In this document: positions 52,246 to 62,387 of the stretch, piece after piece
Layout: each line of letters starts with the position of its first letter
How positions within the stretch are numbered: the stretch's first letter is position 1
Origin: Oscillospiraceae bacterium
GTDB taxonomy: Bacteria > Bacillota > Clostridia > Oscillospirales > CAG-272
Assembly: GCA_015064685.1 (NCBI GenBank)
Contig: SVRT01000009.1
Coordinates: forward strand, 40,434 to 104,433
DNA: 64,000 nucleotides
Reading direction: 5' to 3'
Made by a program: the position numbers and the translations under genes
The notes under the pieces: model-generated
Databases searched by the model: none
Seen by the model: the letters and a program-made list of their open reading frames with translations, nothing else
Told to the model about the DNA's origin: nothing

Positions 52246-53130
52246 ATGAAAAAAACAGTTTTTACAGGCGCAGCAACAGCCATTATTACTCCCTTCAAGG
52301 ATAATAAGATCGATTACGAAAGCTTTGAAAAGCTTATAAACTGGCAGATAGACGAGGGCATTGATGCCATCGTTGTTTGCGGAACGACGGGTGAGGCATC
52401 CACCCTTACCGACGAGGAGCACAGAGATGCAATCAAGTTCTGTGTTGACACGGTTGCGGGCAGAGTTCCCGTTATCGCAGGCACAGGCTCTAACGACACC
52501 GCTTATGCTATCGAGCTTACCTCTCACGCATGTGAGGCAGGAGCTGATGCCGTTCTCGTTGTTACTCCCTACTACAATAAGGCGACTCAAAAGGGTCTTA
52601 TCGAGATGTTCACCGCAATTGCCGACGCATCGACCGTTCCGGTAATTCTTTATAACGTACCCTCGCGTACGGGCTGCAATATTCTCCCCGCTACAGCGGC
52701 AAAGCTTGCAGATCACCCGAATATCGTTGCTATCAAGGAGGCTTCGGGCAACCTTTCGCAGATCGCTGAGCTTGCTCATCTTGTTGGAGATAAGATGGAT
52801 ATTTACTCGGGTAACGACGACCAGATACTCCCCATTCTCTCTCTTGGCGGTAAGGGTGTAATTTCGGTTCTCTCAAACCCGATGCCTCGGGCTACAAGCA
52901 AGATGTGCCACGATTTCCTTGACGGAAATATTGCTGAAAGCCGCAAGGCTCAGCTCGACCTAATTCCCTATATCAACGCTCTCTTCTGCGAGGTCAACCC
53001 CATTCCCGTAAAGGCGGCTATGGCAGAGATGGGATTCTGTGAAAATTCGCTCCGCTCGCCTCTTACTACAATGGAGGACGACCACAAGGCGAAGATGGTT
53101 GAAATAATGAAGGAGCTCAATCTTATTTAA
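52246..53130 (+). CDS. dapA: 4-hydroxy-tetrahydrodipicolinate synthase DapA
   Basis: This 294-residue aldolase condenses pyruvate with aspartate semialdehyde, the first step of the lysine/diaminopimelate branch. The Schiff-base lysine is Lys164 in VAIKEASGN, with Tyr136 in LYNVPSRTG and VCGTTGEASTL near the N-terminus. ATG 52246 has GGAGG upstream; longer in-frame readings run into the riboswitch leader. First gene of dapA-dapB-lysA. Confidence 0.98.
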   Translation: MKKTVFTGAATAIITPFKDNKIDYESFEKLINWQIDEGIDAIVVCGTTGEASTLTDEEHRDAIKFCVDTVAGRVPVIAGTGSNDTAYAIELTSHACEAGADAVLVVTPYYNKATQKGLIEMFTAIADASTVPVILYNVPSRTGCNILPATAAKLADHPNIVAIKEASGNLSQIAELAHLVGDKMDIYSGNDDQILPILSLGGKGVISVLSNPMPRATSKMCHDFLDGNIAESRKAQLDLIPYINALFCEVNPIPVKAAMAEMGFCENSLRSPLTTMEDDHKAKMVEIMKELNLI

Positions 53131-53144
53131 AGGAAAAAACAAAA

Positions 53145-53888
53145 ATGAAGATACTTATTAACGGAATCGGCGGCAGAATGGGTGCCGAGGTCAAGAAAAT
53201 GGTGCTTGACGGATATCGCTCGTCTACTCTCTGCGCGGGAGTTGATATCAACGAGGTTAATATAGGCGAGGCTCCGGTGTATACGTCCTGGGCAGACGTT
53301 AAGGAAACACCCGATTGCATAATCGATTTTTCTCACCACACGGCTACCGAAGCGCTTTTGAAATATGCCGTTGAGCATAATATACCCACAGTCGTCGCGA
53401 CCACGGGTCATGACGAGCGCGAGAGCGCTTTGATCGTTGATGCGGCAAAAAAGATCCCCGTATTCCATTCCGCAAATATGTCTCTTGGTATCGCTCTGCT
53501 TTGTGAGCTTGCCAAAACGACCGCAAAGACCTTTCCCGATGCCAATATCGAGATAATTGAGAAGCATCACAACCGTAAGCTTGACGCACCAAGCGGAACC
53601 GCTCTTCTCCTTGCGCGTGAGATACAGAAGATAAGAGAAAAGGCGTTCTTCACCTTTGGTAGACAGGGTCAGGCTAAGAGAATGGAGGACGAGATAGGAA
53701 TCCACGCTATCCGTATGGGCAATATCGTAGGCGAGCATGAGGTCATCGTCGGCACCGATACGCAGACTATTACTCTCAAGCACGAGGCGCACAGCCGCTC
53801 CCTATTTGCGGAGGGTGCGATCGCCGCTGCGGACTTTATCAAGGATAAGCCTGCGGGACTTTACGATATGTACAGTATGATCAACTGA
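53145..53888 (+). CDS. dapB: 4-hydroxy-tetrahydrodipicolinate reductase DapB
   Basis: This 247-residue NAD(P)H-dependent reductase performs the next lysine/DAP step. Motifs: INGIGGRMGAEV (nucleotide binding), IDFSHHTATEALL, VVATTGHD, IIEKHHNRKLDAPSGTA (catalytic His and Lys) and IRMGNIVGEHEVIVGT. 14 bases behind dapA. Confidence 0.98.
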   Translation: MKILINGIGGRMGAEVKKMVLDGYRSSTLCAGVDINEVNIGEAPVYTSWADVKETPDCIIDFSHHTATEALLKYAVEHNIPTVVATTGHDERESALIVDAAKKIPVFHSANMSLGIALLCELAKTTAKTFPDANIEIIEKHHNRKLDAPSGTALLLAREIQKIREKAFFTFGRQGQAKRMEDEIGIHAIRMGNIVGEHEVIVGTDTQTITLKHEAHSRSLFAEGAIAAADFIKDKPAGLYDMYSMIN

Positions 53889-53902
53889 TTGGAAGAAATA
53901 AT

Positions 53903-55204
53903 ATGATTTGTAAAAATTTATCTGTAAACAGCGAGGGACATCTTTGCTTTGCGGGTGTTGATACTGTTTCGCTTGTAAAGAAGCACGGCACTCCCCTATA
54001 CCTTATGGACGAGGAGCGCATAAGAGAATGCTGCCGCGTTTACGTTGATGCAATGAGGGATGCGTTCGGAGAGGATGCTCTGCCCCTTTACGCTTCAAAG
54101 GCAGCTTCCTTCAAGCAGATGTACCGCATCATAAACGAGGAAGGCATGGGAACTGACCTTGTATCCTCAGGTGAGCTTTACACCGCAGCAAGCGTTGGTT
54201 TTCCGCTTAAAAAGGCATATTTTCACAGCAACAACAAGACCGATGCCGACATTGCTTACGCAATTGATAGCGGTGTTGGATATTTCGTCGTAGATAACGT
54301 CGAGGAGCTTGATTCTATTGATGCCATTGCAAAGGGAAAAGGCGTAAAGCAGAAGATACTCCTCCGTCTCACTCCAGGTATCGATCCTCACACCTACGAG
54401 GCGGTAGCTACCGGAAAGGTCGACTCCAAGTTTGGCTCTGCCATCGAGACGGGACAAGCCGAGCAGATCGCAAAATACGCATGTGAGCTTGAAAATATCA
54501 AGCTTTGCGGCTTCCACTGTCACGTTGGCTCTCAGGTCTTTGACTCCGACGTATTTCTTCGCGCGAGCGAGATAATGCTTGATTTTATCGCGCTTATGCA
54601 GAAAAAATACGGCTTTATCACTCTAGAGCTTGATCTCGGAGGTGGATACGGCGCAAGATATCTTGAAAGCGATCCGAAGATAGATATAGCGGCTAACATA
54701 CACGAGGTCGCATCTCATATGAAGGCATATTGCCAAAGGCTCGGCATTTCCCTGCCCGCTATCCGTATGGAGCCGGGACGCAGCATTGTTGCAGATGCAG
54801 GTATGACTCTTTACACCGCCGGTACGGTCAAGCGCATCCCCGGTTACAAAAATTACGTTTCTGTTGACGGCGGCATGGCGGACAATCCCCGCTACGCGCT
54901 ATACAAGTCCTCCTACACGGTCTGTCTTGCCAACAGGATGACCTCGACTTCTCCCACCTTCAGTTGCACTATTGCGGGAAGATGCTGTGAGTCGGGCGAC
55001 CTTATCCAGGAGAACGTCACACTCCCCGCAGACATCACCCGAGGCGACGTCATCGCGGTGCTTACCACGGGCGCGTACAACTATTCTATGTCCTCAAACT
55101 ATAACCGTCTTCCAAAGCCCCCCGTGGTTATGATCAAGGACGGAGAGGATTACATAGCAGTCAAACGCGAAAGTCTCGCAGATGTGTGCAAAAATGATAT
55201 TTAA
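53903..55204 (+). CDS. lysA: Diaminopimelate decarboxylase LysA
   Basis: This 433-residue PLP enzyme converts meso-diaminopimelate to lysine. The PLP lysine is Lys66 in PLYASKAASF; other motifs are FHCHVGSQV, LDLGGGYGARY, MEPGRSIVADAG and GRCCESGDLI. The usual YAxKAN is ASKAAS. Third gene of the operon; intermediate DAP-forming genes are not in this window. Confidence 0.97.
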   Translation: MICKNLSVNSEGHLCFAGVDTVSLVKKHGTPLYLMDEERIRECCRVYVDAMRDAFGEDALPLYASKAASFKQMYRIINEEGMGTDLVSSGELYTAASVGFPLKKAYFHSNNKTDADIAYAIDSGVGYFVVDNVEELDSIDAIAKGKGVKQKILLRLTPGIDPHTYEAVATGKVDSKFGSAIETGQAEQIAKYACELENIKLCGFHCHVGSQVFDSDVFLRASEIMLDFIALMQKKYGFITLELDLGGGYGARYLESDPKIDIAANIHEVASHMKAYCQRLGISLPAIRMEPGRSIVADAGMTLYTAGTVKRIPGYKNYVSVDGGMADNPRYALYKSSYTVCLANRMTSTSPTFSCTIAGRCCESGDLIQENVTLPADITRGDVIAVLTTGAYNYSMSSNYNRLPKPPVVMIKDGEDYIAVKRESLADVCKNDI

Positions 55205-55205
55205 T

Positions 55206-55247
55206 GAAAAAGTTGCCGTTTTCCCATGAGAACGGCAACTTTTTTTG
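55206..55247 (+). terminator. Terminator of dapA-dapB-lysA
   Basis: AAAGTTGCCGTT pairs with AACGGCAACTTT and is followed by TTTT. Confidence 0.93.
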
Positions 55248-55316
55248 TAAAAACTATTTTCTTTTCGGTCAAAATGTGATAGAATATTTATATTACGGAC
55301 AAAGTGGGAGGCAGAT

Positions 55317-56816
55317 GTGAACACAACTGTAAGAATGTATCAAAAGATTCCCAAAGAGCGCTTAAAAACGAACAGCCTTGCATTCAAGGCTTTTATCCTT
55401 CTGCTCACTCTTTATTTTTTCGCCGCTACTCCTGTAGCCGCCTGTGTCACGGGCATAGATGCTCCCACCTTCTGGCGCAATCTGCAAAATCTTCTGACAG
55501 GTCCGTCAAAGCTCATAACAGACTATTTCGCGCTCGGATGCCTTGCAAGTACTCTCTTCAACGCAGGAATATGCGGTCTTGCCTGCACCCTGATCCTGCT
55601 GATCAGCCGCGCACGTGCCACATCGACAACCTTTGCGGCATATATTCTCGTTATCGCTCATTGCTTTTACGGCCTAAATTTTATCAATATGTGGCCTCCG
55701 TTTATCGGCGTCGTCATATACTGTCTTCTGACAAAGCATTCATTCGGCAAGAATCTGCACATCGCGATGTTCTCGACCGCGCTTGCTCCCTTCTTTACTG
55801 ACTTTCTCTTTTACTATCCACCGGGTCGCACATTGACCTTTGCCGGAATCAGTGTCCTCGGTGTATTTATGTCGATAGGATTCGGCATTTTTCTTGGATT
55901 TCTCGTCCCCGCGATCCTACCCGGCACCGCAAAAATGCACCGCGGATTTAATTTGTATAAGGCGGGACTTGCGATCGGTCTTCTCGGAATATTCGTCTAC
56001 TGCTTCCTTTATAAAACACTCGGAGTTGAACCACACACCTCGGGTCTTGAATCTGATTCCATACGCGAGAGCTTTGGGCAGACATATTACATCTTTATGA
56101 ATCTGTTCTTCGCCCTCATTTTCCTCTCCGCGCTTATTCTCGGATTCATCCTTAACGGAAAAAGCTTCAATAATTACAAAAGGCTACTTTCCTGCTCGGG
56201 TCACGGACTTGATTTTGCCGACAAATTCGGTATGCCGCTTTGCCTTATTAATTTTGGCATTTACGGATTCTGTATTTTGCTTTATCTCAATATCATCTTC
56301 GTTCTCCCACTCATCATCCCCTTTTTGCCCGAGGGCGTAGGATTCACGGGTCCCACCGCAGGAATAGTTTTTGCCGCTCTGACCTTCTCTGCTGACGGTC
56401 AGCACCCAAAGAACGTAGCTCCCATCGCGCTTGGATATACGATCCTTTTTGTTTCGGTCTCTGCGCTTTGCCTTGTTGCAGGCACACCCATTCCATGGAC
56501 ACTCTCAACCCAAGCATATATCAATGCTCTCGCCTTTGCAACAGGTCTCTGCCCCATCGCAGGTGTGTATGGCTTTAAATACGGCGTTATCGCGGGACTT
56601 GTCAGCGCGATCGTCTGCACCTCGACCGCAAGCATGCACGGTGGATTCGTTCTATACAATGGCGGATTCAATGCGGGTATTACTGCTCTTACGCTTATTC
56701 CTATTCTTGATTTCTATAAGGTCAACGCAAAAAAATATGATGACGACGAAACATTTGATATAGTAAACAATAATTTTTCGGCGTTTAGGCTGACAGACAA
56801 AAGAAAGAAAAAATAA
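55317..56816 (+). CDS. DUF1576 membrane protein
   Basis: This 499-residue polytopic membrane protein has about 10-12 hydrophobic segments in what looks like two similar halves, consistent with DUF1576. The start is GTG 55317 with GGGAGG 5 bases upstream. The function of the family is unknown; a transport role is plausible. It ends with a charged tail (RLTDKRKKK). Confidence 0.85.
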   Translation: MNTTVRMYQKIPKERLKTNSLAFKAFILLLTLYFFAATPVAACVTGIDAPTFWRNLQNLLTGPSKLITDYFALGCLASTLFNAGICGLACTLILLISRARATSTTFAAYILVIAHCFYGLNFINMWPPFIGVVIYCLLTKHSFGKNLHIAMFSTALAPFFTDFLFYYPPGRTLTFAGISVLGVFMSIGFGIFLGFLVPAILPGTAKMHRGFNLYKAGLAIGLLGIFVYCFLYKTLGVEPHTSGLESDSIRESFGQTYYIFMNLFFALIFLSALILGFILNGKSFNNYKRLLSCSGHGLDFADKFGMPLCLINFGIYGFCILLYLNIIFVLPLIIPFLPEGVGFTGPTAGIVFAALTFSADGQHPKNVAPIALGYTILFVSVSALCLVAGTPIPWTLSTQAYINALAFATGLCPIAGVYGFKYGVIAGLVSAIVCTSTASMHGGFVLYNGGFNAGITALTLIPILDFYKVNAKKYDDDETFDIVNNNFSAFRLTDKRKKK

Positions 56817-56817
56817 A

Positions 56818-56850
56818 AAAATTCCCATCGGATATCCGATGGGAATTCTC
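56818..56850. terminator. Bidirectional terminator
   Basis: AATTCCCATCGGAT pairs with ATCCGATGGGAATT between convergent genes. Confidence 0.92.
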
Positions 56851-56851
56851 T

Positions 56852-59068
56852 TTAATATATTCTTATTTCGGGTATTATTACTCTATCTGAATCAGATACG
56901 CGGACGACCTCCACCTTAACAGCTTTGACCTTTATCGGGTCAAGATCTATAAGGACGAGTCTCCACACATTGTTACGCACCTCTTTTACCTTTATCCACC
57001 CACTCTCGGTAAGGATATGAAGGTTGAGATCGGTTACAAGCTCAGGAGTTTTGGGGTATTCTGAATACCCGTATCCGAATTTATCGAACGGGAAGTCCAG
57101 CGTAATGCGAACCTGCTTAATCTCGGTGGGTTCTTCGAAGGTCAAGGTTATATTCTGAGGCGCGGGACCATTTGATATCCACGCGTAATCCTCACCTTCT
57201 CTTTTACGTGTCTTACCGTTTATTACGTTTTCGGGCTCGCAGCCTTCAATAAATGAGTCCGCGCTCACTCTCGATTTGCGCGCAAGATCTTTTTCGTCGT
57301 TATGCTTTACTCCCGGGATAGTCATGCCGTCCTTCAAGAGTAGCTGCTGCAGCTCCTCAATATGCTCATCCCTGATCTGTCTTGGCGTACAACCGTATTT
57401 TTTGCACAGATATGCCGCAGTTCCGACTGCCTGTCCCATCGTCGCGGTCGTCAGTTGTACTCTCACAGGTCCAAGTCCTATGTGAGTGACACTTATACAT
57501 CTTCCCGCCATCATAAGATTGGATATATTCTTCGAGTATAAAACACTGAACGGTATGGGCGTTATAGGGGGTCTGCGGTTTACCGTAAACGCTCCGTCCT
57601 TGCCCGAAAAGATACCGTCGATATGGTGAACGTCGATATTCCATCCGCAATAACATACAGCATCGGGATAGCTCTGTCCCTCAACGTAATCGTTTTCTGA
57701 AAGTATCCTGTCTCCGACGAGTCTTCTTGATTCTCTTCTGGCAAGGTAGGTTCCGAGCGAGCGTAGCTTGTAATTGGCGACCGCGTCTCTTCCGCTCCAG
57801 GAATTCTTGAGCCAATCAAAATATCCCGCCGACATCCTGAACATCGAATCGCGGACAAACTCGCCCTCAAACACGTCATCGTAATCGTTCTGAAGCTCGA
57901 GCCACCATTCTCCCCTTTCGTATACACGGGGAGTTCTGCCAAGCTCATCTCCGTCGAGAAGCTTGAACGCCCACGCAGGTGGAGTGAAATTCACATGTGA
58001 ATCGGTCGGCTCGGCGAAGAATGAGCAAATACTCGGGCGCGGCGCGCTTATTCCGCGCATTGCACATCCGCTCATCGTATTTCCGTCAGCTATCTCGGGA
58101 GCAAAGGGCTCGCCGTGCTGAAATCTTGCCTCGCGTCCGTATCTGTAATATGCGCCCGCATAATATCCAAGCCAAGCATCTCCCGAGGCGTCAACATATC
58201 TGTCCGCAGAAAAAATGCTTTCCTCTAAGGTCATAGTGTTTATCGCATGCACTCTCTCAACTGCATCACCGACACGATCTGCCCCTGTGACAAGAGTGTT
58301 TTTGAACACGGTCAGATCCTTTTCAGCCGAGGTATATTTATCGAAAACGTTTGACCAGGTCAGATTTTTCGTCTCACGGTAGCATTTCATCTCGAAGACC
58401 AGACCTGTCTCGTGCTCGCCGATGTGTGTCGATCCGTCAAGTGTGACGGCAGATTCATCAGATCCGTTTCCTCCAAGCACGGGGCGGTTATTTATCAGCG
58501 CGGTCTTGAGTCCATATCTTGCGGCACTTATCGCAGCTACTACTCCAGCCACGCCGCCGCCCACGACGATGAGATCGTAACGTCCCATATCCGTGACCTT
58601 GTCGGGAATATTTTTCATCTCACGTCTCTGCTTTTTCATCATTGAAAGCTCACGCGAAGGATAAAAATCGTAATTGTTTGTTATGACGATTGCGGCGAAT
58701 CTTCCAAACCATCCGCTTGTGTCATAAACAGAGAGGGTATGCTCACCGCAAGAAAGCTCAAAATCGCCGCCGACCTCAAAATACCATCTGTTAACGTGCA
58801 TCATAGCGCAGGTGTGGCCCGATCTGACGCCGTCGACCTCCAATACTATTCCGTCTGGGCGATGCTCGACACACCAGTTTTTCACACGCGCGAAAAATCT
58901 GTATTTTCCGCCCTCGTTTACAGTAAATTTAACCGATGCCGGCATTACGGGTTCTCCAACGCCGTCCGCCATCAAATAGGCTTGTCCCATTTCACCGACG
59001 AACTGCGTTTCGAGTACAAAGCCGCCACGTTCACTGAATTCCGTTGCGTCAAGCCATATCGTTTCCAT
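56852..59068 (-). CDS. FAD-dependent oxidoreductase with flanking beta domains
   Basis: This 738-residue protein has three parts: an N-terminal jelly-roll-like domain (about 1-150, GGKYRFFARVKNWCVEH), an FAD Rossmann domain from about residue 165 (YDLIVVGGGVAGVVAAISAA) matching the FAD_oxidored family, and a C-terminal F5/8-type discoid-like domain (about 610-738, ITLTFEEPTEIKQVRITLDF). The N- and C-terminal modules suggest sugar binding. No signal peptide is seen. ATG 59068 has GGGGGG upstream; a longer in-frame start overlaps metA. Its substrate is unknown. Confidence 0.87.
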   Translation of the reverse strand: METIWLDATEFSERGGFVLETQFVGEMGQAYLMADGVGEPVMPASVKFTVNEGGKYRFFARVKNWCVEHRPDGIVLEVDGVRSGHTCAMMHVNRWYFEVGGDFELSCGEHTLSVYDTSGWFGRFAAIVITNNYDFYPSRELSMMKKQRREMKNIPDKVTDMGRYDLIVVGGGVAGVVAAISAARYGLKTALINNRPVLGGNGSDESAVTLDGSTHIGEHETGLVFEMKCYRETKNLTWSNVFDKYTSAEKDLTVFKNTLVTGADRVGDAVERVHAINTMTLEESIFSADRYVDASGDAWLGYYAGAYYRYGREARFQHGEPFAPEIADGNTMSGCAMRGISAPRPSICSFFAEPTDSHVNFTPPAWAFKLLDGDELGRTPRVYERGEWWLELQNDYDDVFEGEFVRDSMFRMSAGYFDWLKNSWSGRDAVANYKLRSLGTYLARRESRRLVGDRILSENDYVEGQSYPDAVCYCGWNIDVHHIDGIFSGKDGAFTVNRRPPITPIPFSVLYSKNISNLMMAGRCISVTHIGLGPVRVQLTTATMGQAVGTAAYLCKKYGCTPRQIRDEHIEELQQLLLKDGMTIPGVKHNDEKDLARKSRVSADSFIEGCEPENVINGKTRKREGEDYAWISNGPAPQNITLTFEEPTEIKQVRITLDFPFDKFGYGYSEYPKTPELVTDLNLHILTESGWIKVKEVRNNVWRLVLIDLDPIKVKAVKVEVVRVSDSDRVIIPEIRIY

Positions 59069-59097
59069 ACTCACATCCCCCCGTTTTTTTATTTGTT

Positions 59098-60012
59098 TTA
59101 CAGAGACTTCAAATCGTAAGGTGTTGACTGATATACGAAATAATTGAGCCAATTGATAAAGAGTAGGCTTCCGTGCGCTCTCCAACGGACTACGGGACCC
59201 TTATCGGGGTCGTTGTCACGATAGTAGTTGACGGGTGGCTTTATGGGCAAGCCTGCCGCCAGATCACGACGGTACTCTGCATCGAGCGTGAGCGGGTCGT
59301 ACTCGCTATGTCCCATGATAAAGAACTGTCTGCCGCCGTTTCTTGAGACGATATGAACTCCAACGTCGTCGCTCGATGCGAGGACGCGAAGCTCGGGGAT
59401 CTTTTCAATATCCTCTCTGTAAACCGTAGTATGACGCGAGTGAGGAACGTAAAACTCCTCGTCAAAGCCGCGGAGCAACATACTCTTCTTGTGATCCGCC
59501 TGATGTGCGAAAACCCCGAAGAGCTTCTCGGGCATTATGTGCTTCTGTATTCCGTAATGGTAATAGAGCCCCGCCTGCGCGCCCCAGCAGATGTGCATCG
59601 TGCTATGGACGTTTGTCTTTGTCCACTCCATTATTTCACAAAGCTCGCCCCAATAGTCGACCTCCTCGAACTCCATCATCTCAACGGGCGCGCCCGTGAT
59701 GATCATTCCGTCGAACTTCTGATCCTTGACTTCATCAAATGTCTTATAAAACGCGAGCAGATGCTCCTGCGCCGTGTTCGTAGACTGATGAGACTTCGTT
59801 CTGATGAGCGTAAGCTCTATCTGAAGCGGTGTATTTCCGAGTATGCGCGAGATCTGTGTCTCGGTCTCTATCTTCTTAGGCATAAGATTGAGAAGCAGTA
59901 TCTTCAATGGTCTTATGTCCTGCGTGATAGCGCGGCGCTCGGTCATTACGAATATATTCTCGTTTGCTAATGTCTGCACCGCAGGCAGATCGTTAGGTAT
60001 TTTAATCGGCAT
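59098..60012 (-). CDS. metA: Homoserine O-acetyltransferase (MetA family)
   Basis: This 304-residue enzyme acylates homoserine for methionine synthesis. Cys142 (HICWGAQAG), His235 and Glu237 (GHSEYDPL) form the active site. Glu111 in [10 protein letters not shown] is the residue associated with acetyl-CoA use, whereas succinyl-CoA enzymes have Gly there (GAPLG in E. coli). AGGAGA lies before the ATG. It follows metY by 16 bases and makes the O-acetylhomoserine that MetY uses. Confidence 0.96.
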   Translation of the reverse strand: MPIKIPNDLPAVQTLANENIFVMTERRAITQDIRPLKILLLNLMPKKIETETQISRILGNTPLQIELTLIRTKSHQSTNTAQEHLLAFYKTFDEVKDQKFDGMIITGAPVEMMEFEEVDYWGELCEIMEWTKTNVHSTMHICWGAQAGLYYHYGIQKHIMPEKLFGVFAHQADHKKSMLLRGFDEEFYVPHSRHTTVYREDIEKIPELRVLASSDDVGVHIVSRNGGRQFFIMGHSEYDPLTLDAEYRRDLAAGLPIKPPVNYYRDNDPDKGPVVRWRAHGSLLFINWLNYFVYQSTPYDLKSL

Positions 60013-60028
60013 TTATAGTCTCCTGAAT

Positions 60029-61312
60029 TTAAATCTTGTCAAGTGCTTGCTGGATATCAGCGATAAGATCCTCCGCGTCCTCAAGACCGCAGGAAAGACG
60101 AACGAGATCGGGGCCTACACCTGATGCTATAAGATCGGCATCAGAAAGCTGACGGTGAGTCGTAGTTGCAGGGTGGAGACAGCAGGAGCGAGCGTCTGCT
60201 ACGTGTGTCTCTATCGCGATAAGCTCAAGCTCGTTCATAAACCTAGCCGCAGCGTCTCTTCCGCCCTTAACGCCGAAGCTTACGACGCCGCAGGTTCCCT
60301 TCGGCATATATTTATGCGCGAGCGCATAGTCCTTATTCGATTCAAGATCGGGGTAATTAACCCAAGCGATCTTATCGTTTGCCTCGAGATATTTCGCAAC
60401 TGCGAGACCGTTCTCGCAATGTCTCTTCATTCTTACGTGGAGGCTCTCAAGTCCGAGGTTAAGAAGATATGCGCTCATGGGAGCAGGCGTTACACCGAGG
60501 TCACGCATAAGCTGTGCGGTCGCCTTTGTGATATACGCACCCTCAAGACCGAACTTTTCGGCGTAGGTAATACCATGATAGCTATCGTCGGGTATGCAGA
60601 GTCCGGGGTATTTATCGGCGTGAGCCATCCAATCAAATCTACCGGAGTCGATGATCGCGCCTCCAACTGCACTTCCGTGACCGTCCATGTATTTTGTTGT
60701 AGAGTGAGTTACGATATCTGCCCCCCACTCAAAAGGACGGCAATTTACAGGTGTCGGGAAGGTATTATCAATAATAAGCGGAACGCCATGAGCGTGCGCC
60801 ATGTTAGCAAATCTCTCGATATCGAGAACGGTAAGCGCGGGATTAGCTACAGTTTCACCAAAAACGAGCTTTGTATTAGGTCTGAACGCAGCCTCAAACT
60901 CCTCGTCCGAGCAATCGGGAGAAATAAAGGTAACGTCAATACCCATTCTCTTAAATGTTACGGCAAAAAGGTTATAAGTACCGCCGTAGATCGAAGCACT
61001 TGAAATTATATGATCACCTGCGGACGCGATATTGAAGGTTGCAAGGAAGTTGGCCGCCATACCCGACGAGGTCAGCATTGCCGCGCTACCGCCCTCCATT
61101 TCGCAAATTTTAGCCGCTACCGTGTCGCAGGTAGGGTTCTGAAGACGAGAGTAGAAATATCCGCTTGCCTCGAGGTCAAAGAGCTTGCCCATTGCCTCTC
61201 CCGTAGTATATTTAAAGGTCGTGCTCTGGATTATCGGCACCTGACGGGGCTCGCCGTTGCCTGCGGTATATCCGCCCTGCACGCATTTTGTTCCTATGCT
61301 TCTGTTTTTCAT
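60029..61312 (-). CDS. metY: O-acetylhomoserine sulfhydrylase MetY
   Basis: This 427-residue cystathionine gamma-synthase-family PLP enzyme combines O-acetylhomoserine with sulfide to give homocysteine. The PLP lysine is in IVTHSTTKYMDGHG; other motifs are YSRLQNPTCDTVAAKICEME, SSGMAANFLA and LIIDNTFPTPVNCRPFEWGAD. ATG 61312 is favoured by spacing from AAGGAAAGG; ATG 61318 or 61321 are possible. The enzyme and the MetA next to it give a direct sulfhydrylation route to methionine. Confidence 0.95.
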   Translation of the reverse strand: MKNRSIGTKCVQGGYTAGNGEPRQVPIIQSTTFKYTTGEAMGKLFDLEASGYFYSRLQNPTCDTVAAKICEMEGGSAAMLTSSGMAANFLATFNIASAGDHIISSASIYGGTYNLFAVTFKRMGIDVTFISPDCSDEEFEAAFRPNTKLVFGETVANPALTVLDIERFANMAHAHGVPLIIDNTFPTPVNCRPFEWGADIVTHSTTKYMDGHGSAVGGAIIDSGRFDWMAHADKYPGLCIPDDSYHGITYAEKFGLEGAYITKATAQLMRDLGVTPAPMSAYLLNLGLESLHVRMKRHCENGLAVAKYLEANDKIAWVNYPDLESNKDYALAHKYMPKGTCGVVSFGVKGGRDAAARFMNELELIAIETHVADARSCCLHPATTTHRQLSDADLIASGVGPDLVRLSCGLEDAEDLIADIQQALDKI

Positions 61313-61360
61313 TTTCATCATCCTTTCCTTAGCGAAAAACGCACATATATATACATTATA

Positions 61361-61388
61361 ATTATATCATTTTTCTTTTCTATGTCAA
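61361..61388 (-). promoter_or_regulatory. Promoter of metY-metA
   Basis: On the minus strand TTGACA (61383-61388) and TATAAT (61361-61366) have a 16-base spacer. I see no SAM riboswitch in the leader. Confidence 0.72.
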
Positions 61389-61400
61389 GAGTTTTTGCAT

Positions 61401-61428
61401 AAAAATAAGCGAAGCTGTACTGCTTCGC
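61401..61428 (-). terminator. Terminator of the PF06541 gene
   Basis: On the minus strand GCGAAGC pairs with GCTTCGC across AGTACA, followed by TTATTTTT. Confidence 0.85.
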
Positions 61429-61434
61429 CTACGT

Positions 61435-62151
61435 TTAATTATTCCCCGATACCGACCAGTTCGGGAATATTTCCTGCATTCTCTCGTTATTATACTTTTC
61501 GTCTGCATACTCCTCCCACACGTTCGATGCGGGAAGCCCCTCTTGTCTTTCACTCCAACGCAGGACAGTCATTGCGGTAAATATCAGATTAGCTGACATA
61601 AAAACCGTGACCGATACTGCTGCAATATCCCACACTTTTCCTTTCATTTTATGTAACACTTTTTCAAAAAGCGGAAAAATAAATTGCGCAAAAAGCACGC
61701 CGAGCGCACCCCACAGAATTGTCATCCATAGGCTTACTCTGCCACCTATATTAAGGAAATGATCTGAATAGTCCCAGGATGAAAAGCCAAAAATTTTCTC
61801 TTGAAAAAGGCTGCCTAAATACTCGATGGCGCTTCCCATCGCTCCGTAGATCAAAAATTGCACTGGGAGACTTCTCTGCCCGATCTTGCTTGACAGCGTG
61901 TAAAGAAGAGCCGTTGCAATGCCGTAAATGAGGCAAAACGGCCCCCAGACTGTTGCGGTATGGCTCTCCCACGCGCCAACTCTTAAAATATGCCACAAGC
62001 CCTCGAGAATAAAACCTATTACACTACCGCCAACGAAGAGCCACAACATATCGGATGCTGCAATATTCTTTGAGTCACACTTGCATTTTTCAGTTTCTTT
62101 ATCGGATATGCATTTATAAATATTGTTTTTTATCCCCTTGCTTCGTATCAT
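61435..62151 (-). CDS. Putative ABC-transporter type IV membrane protein (PF06541)
   Basis: This 238-residue membrane protein has five to six hydrophobic segments and the family signature: a tryptophan- and glycine-rich GFILEGLWHILR, AATVWGPFCLIYGI-type loop, SAIEYLGSLFQEKIFG and WDYSDHFLNIGGRVSLWM. The family is annotated as putative ABC transporter permease without direct proof. A cysteine-containing N-terminal soluble stretch (CKCDSK) precedes the first helix. Confidence 0.87.
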   Translation of the reverse strand: MIRSKGIKNNIYKCISDKETEKCKCDSKNIAASDMLWLFVGGSVIGFILEGLWHILRVGAWESHTATVWGPFCLIYGIATALLYTLSSKIGQRSLPVQFLIYGAMGSAIEYLGSLFQEKIFGFSSWDYSDHFLNIGGRVSLWMTILWGALGVLFAQFIFPLFEKVLHKMKGKVWDIAAVSVTVFMSANLIFTAMTVLRWSERQEGLPASNVWEEYADEKYNNERMQEIFPNWSVSGNN

Positions 62152-62387
62152 ACCCTACCCCTCCGTTTTTTTTAATTTTACATCCCCACCTTTAACCTGA
62201 CCTTAACTCACGTTTAACTCCATATTAAGTAGATTAAGTTTTTTATAATTATTCGTCATATTTTTATTGCATTAATAAATATATGTCCGAATTGCTAATG
62301 GGATGTCTGTTTTTCTTTTGGAAGAATTCTACACCTTGTATATTTGAGTATTATTGAGGTTGCGTTTTCAATATTTTAATCATTTTA

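Noticed and set aside
61313..61400. SAM riboswitch ahead of metY
   Set aside because: The leader is about 50 bases, AT-rich and lacks the S-box conserved stems.
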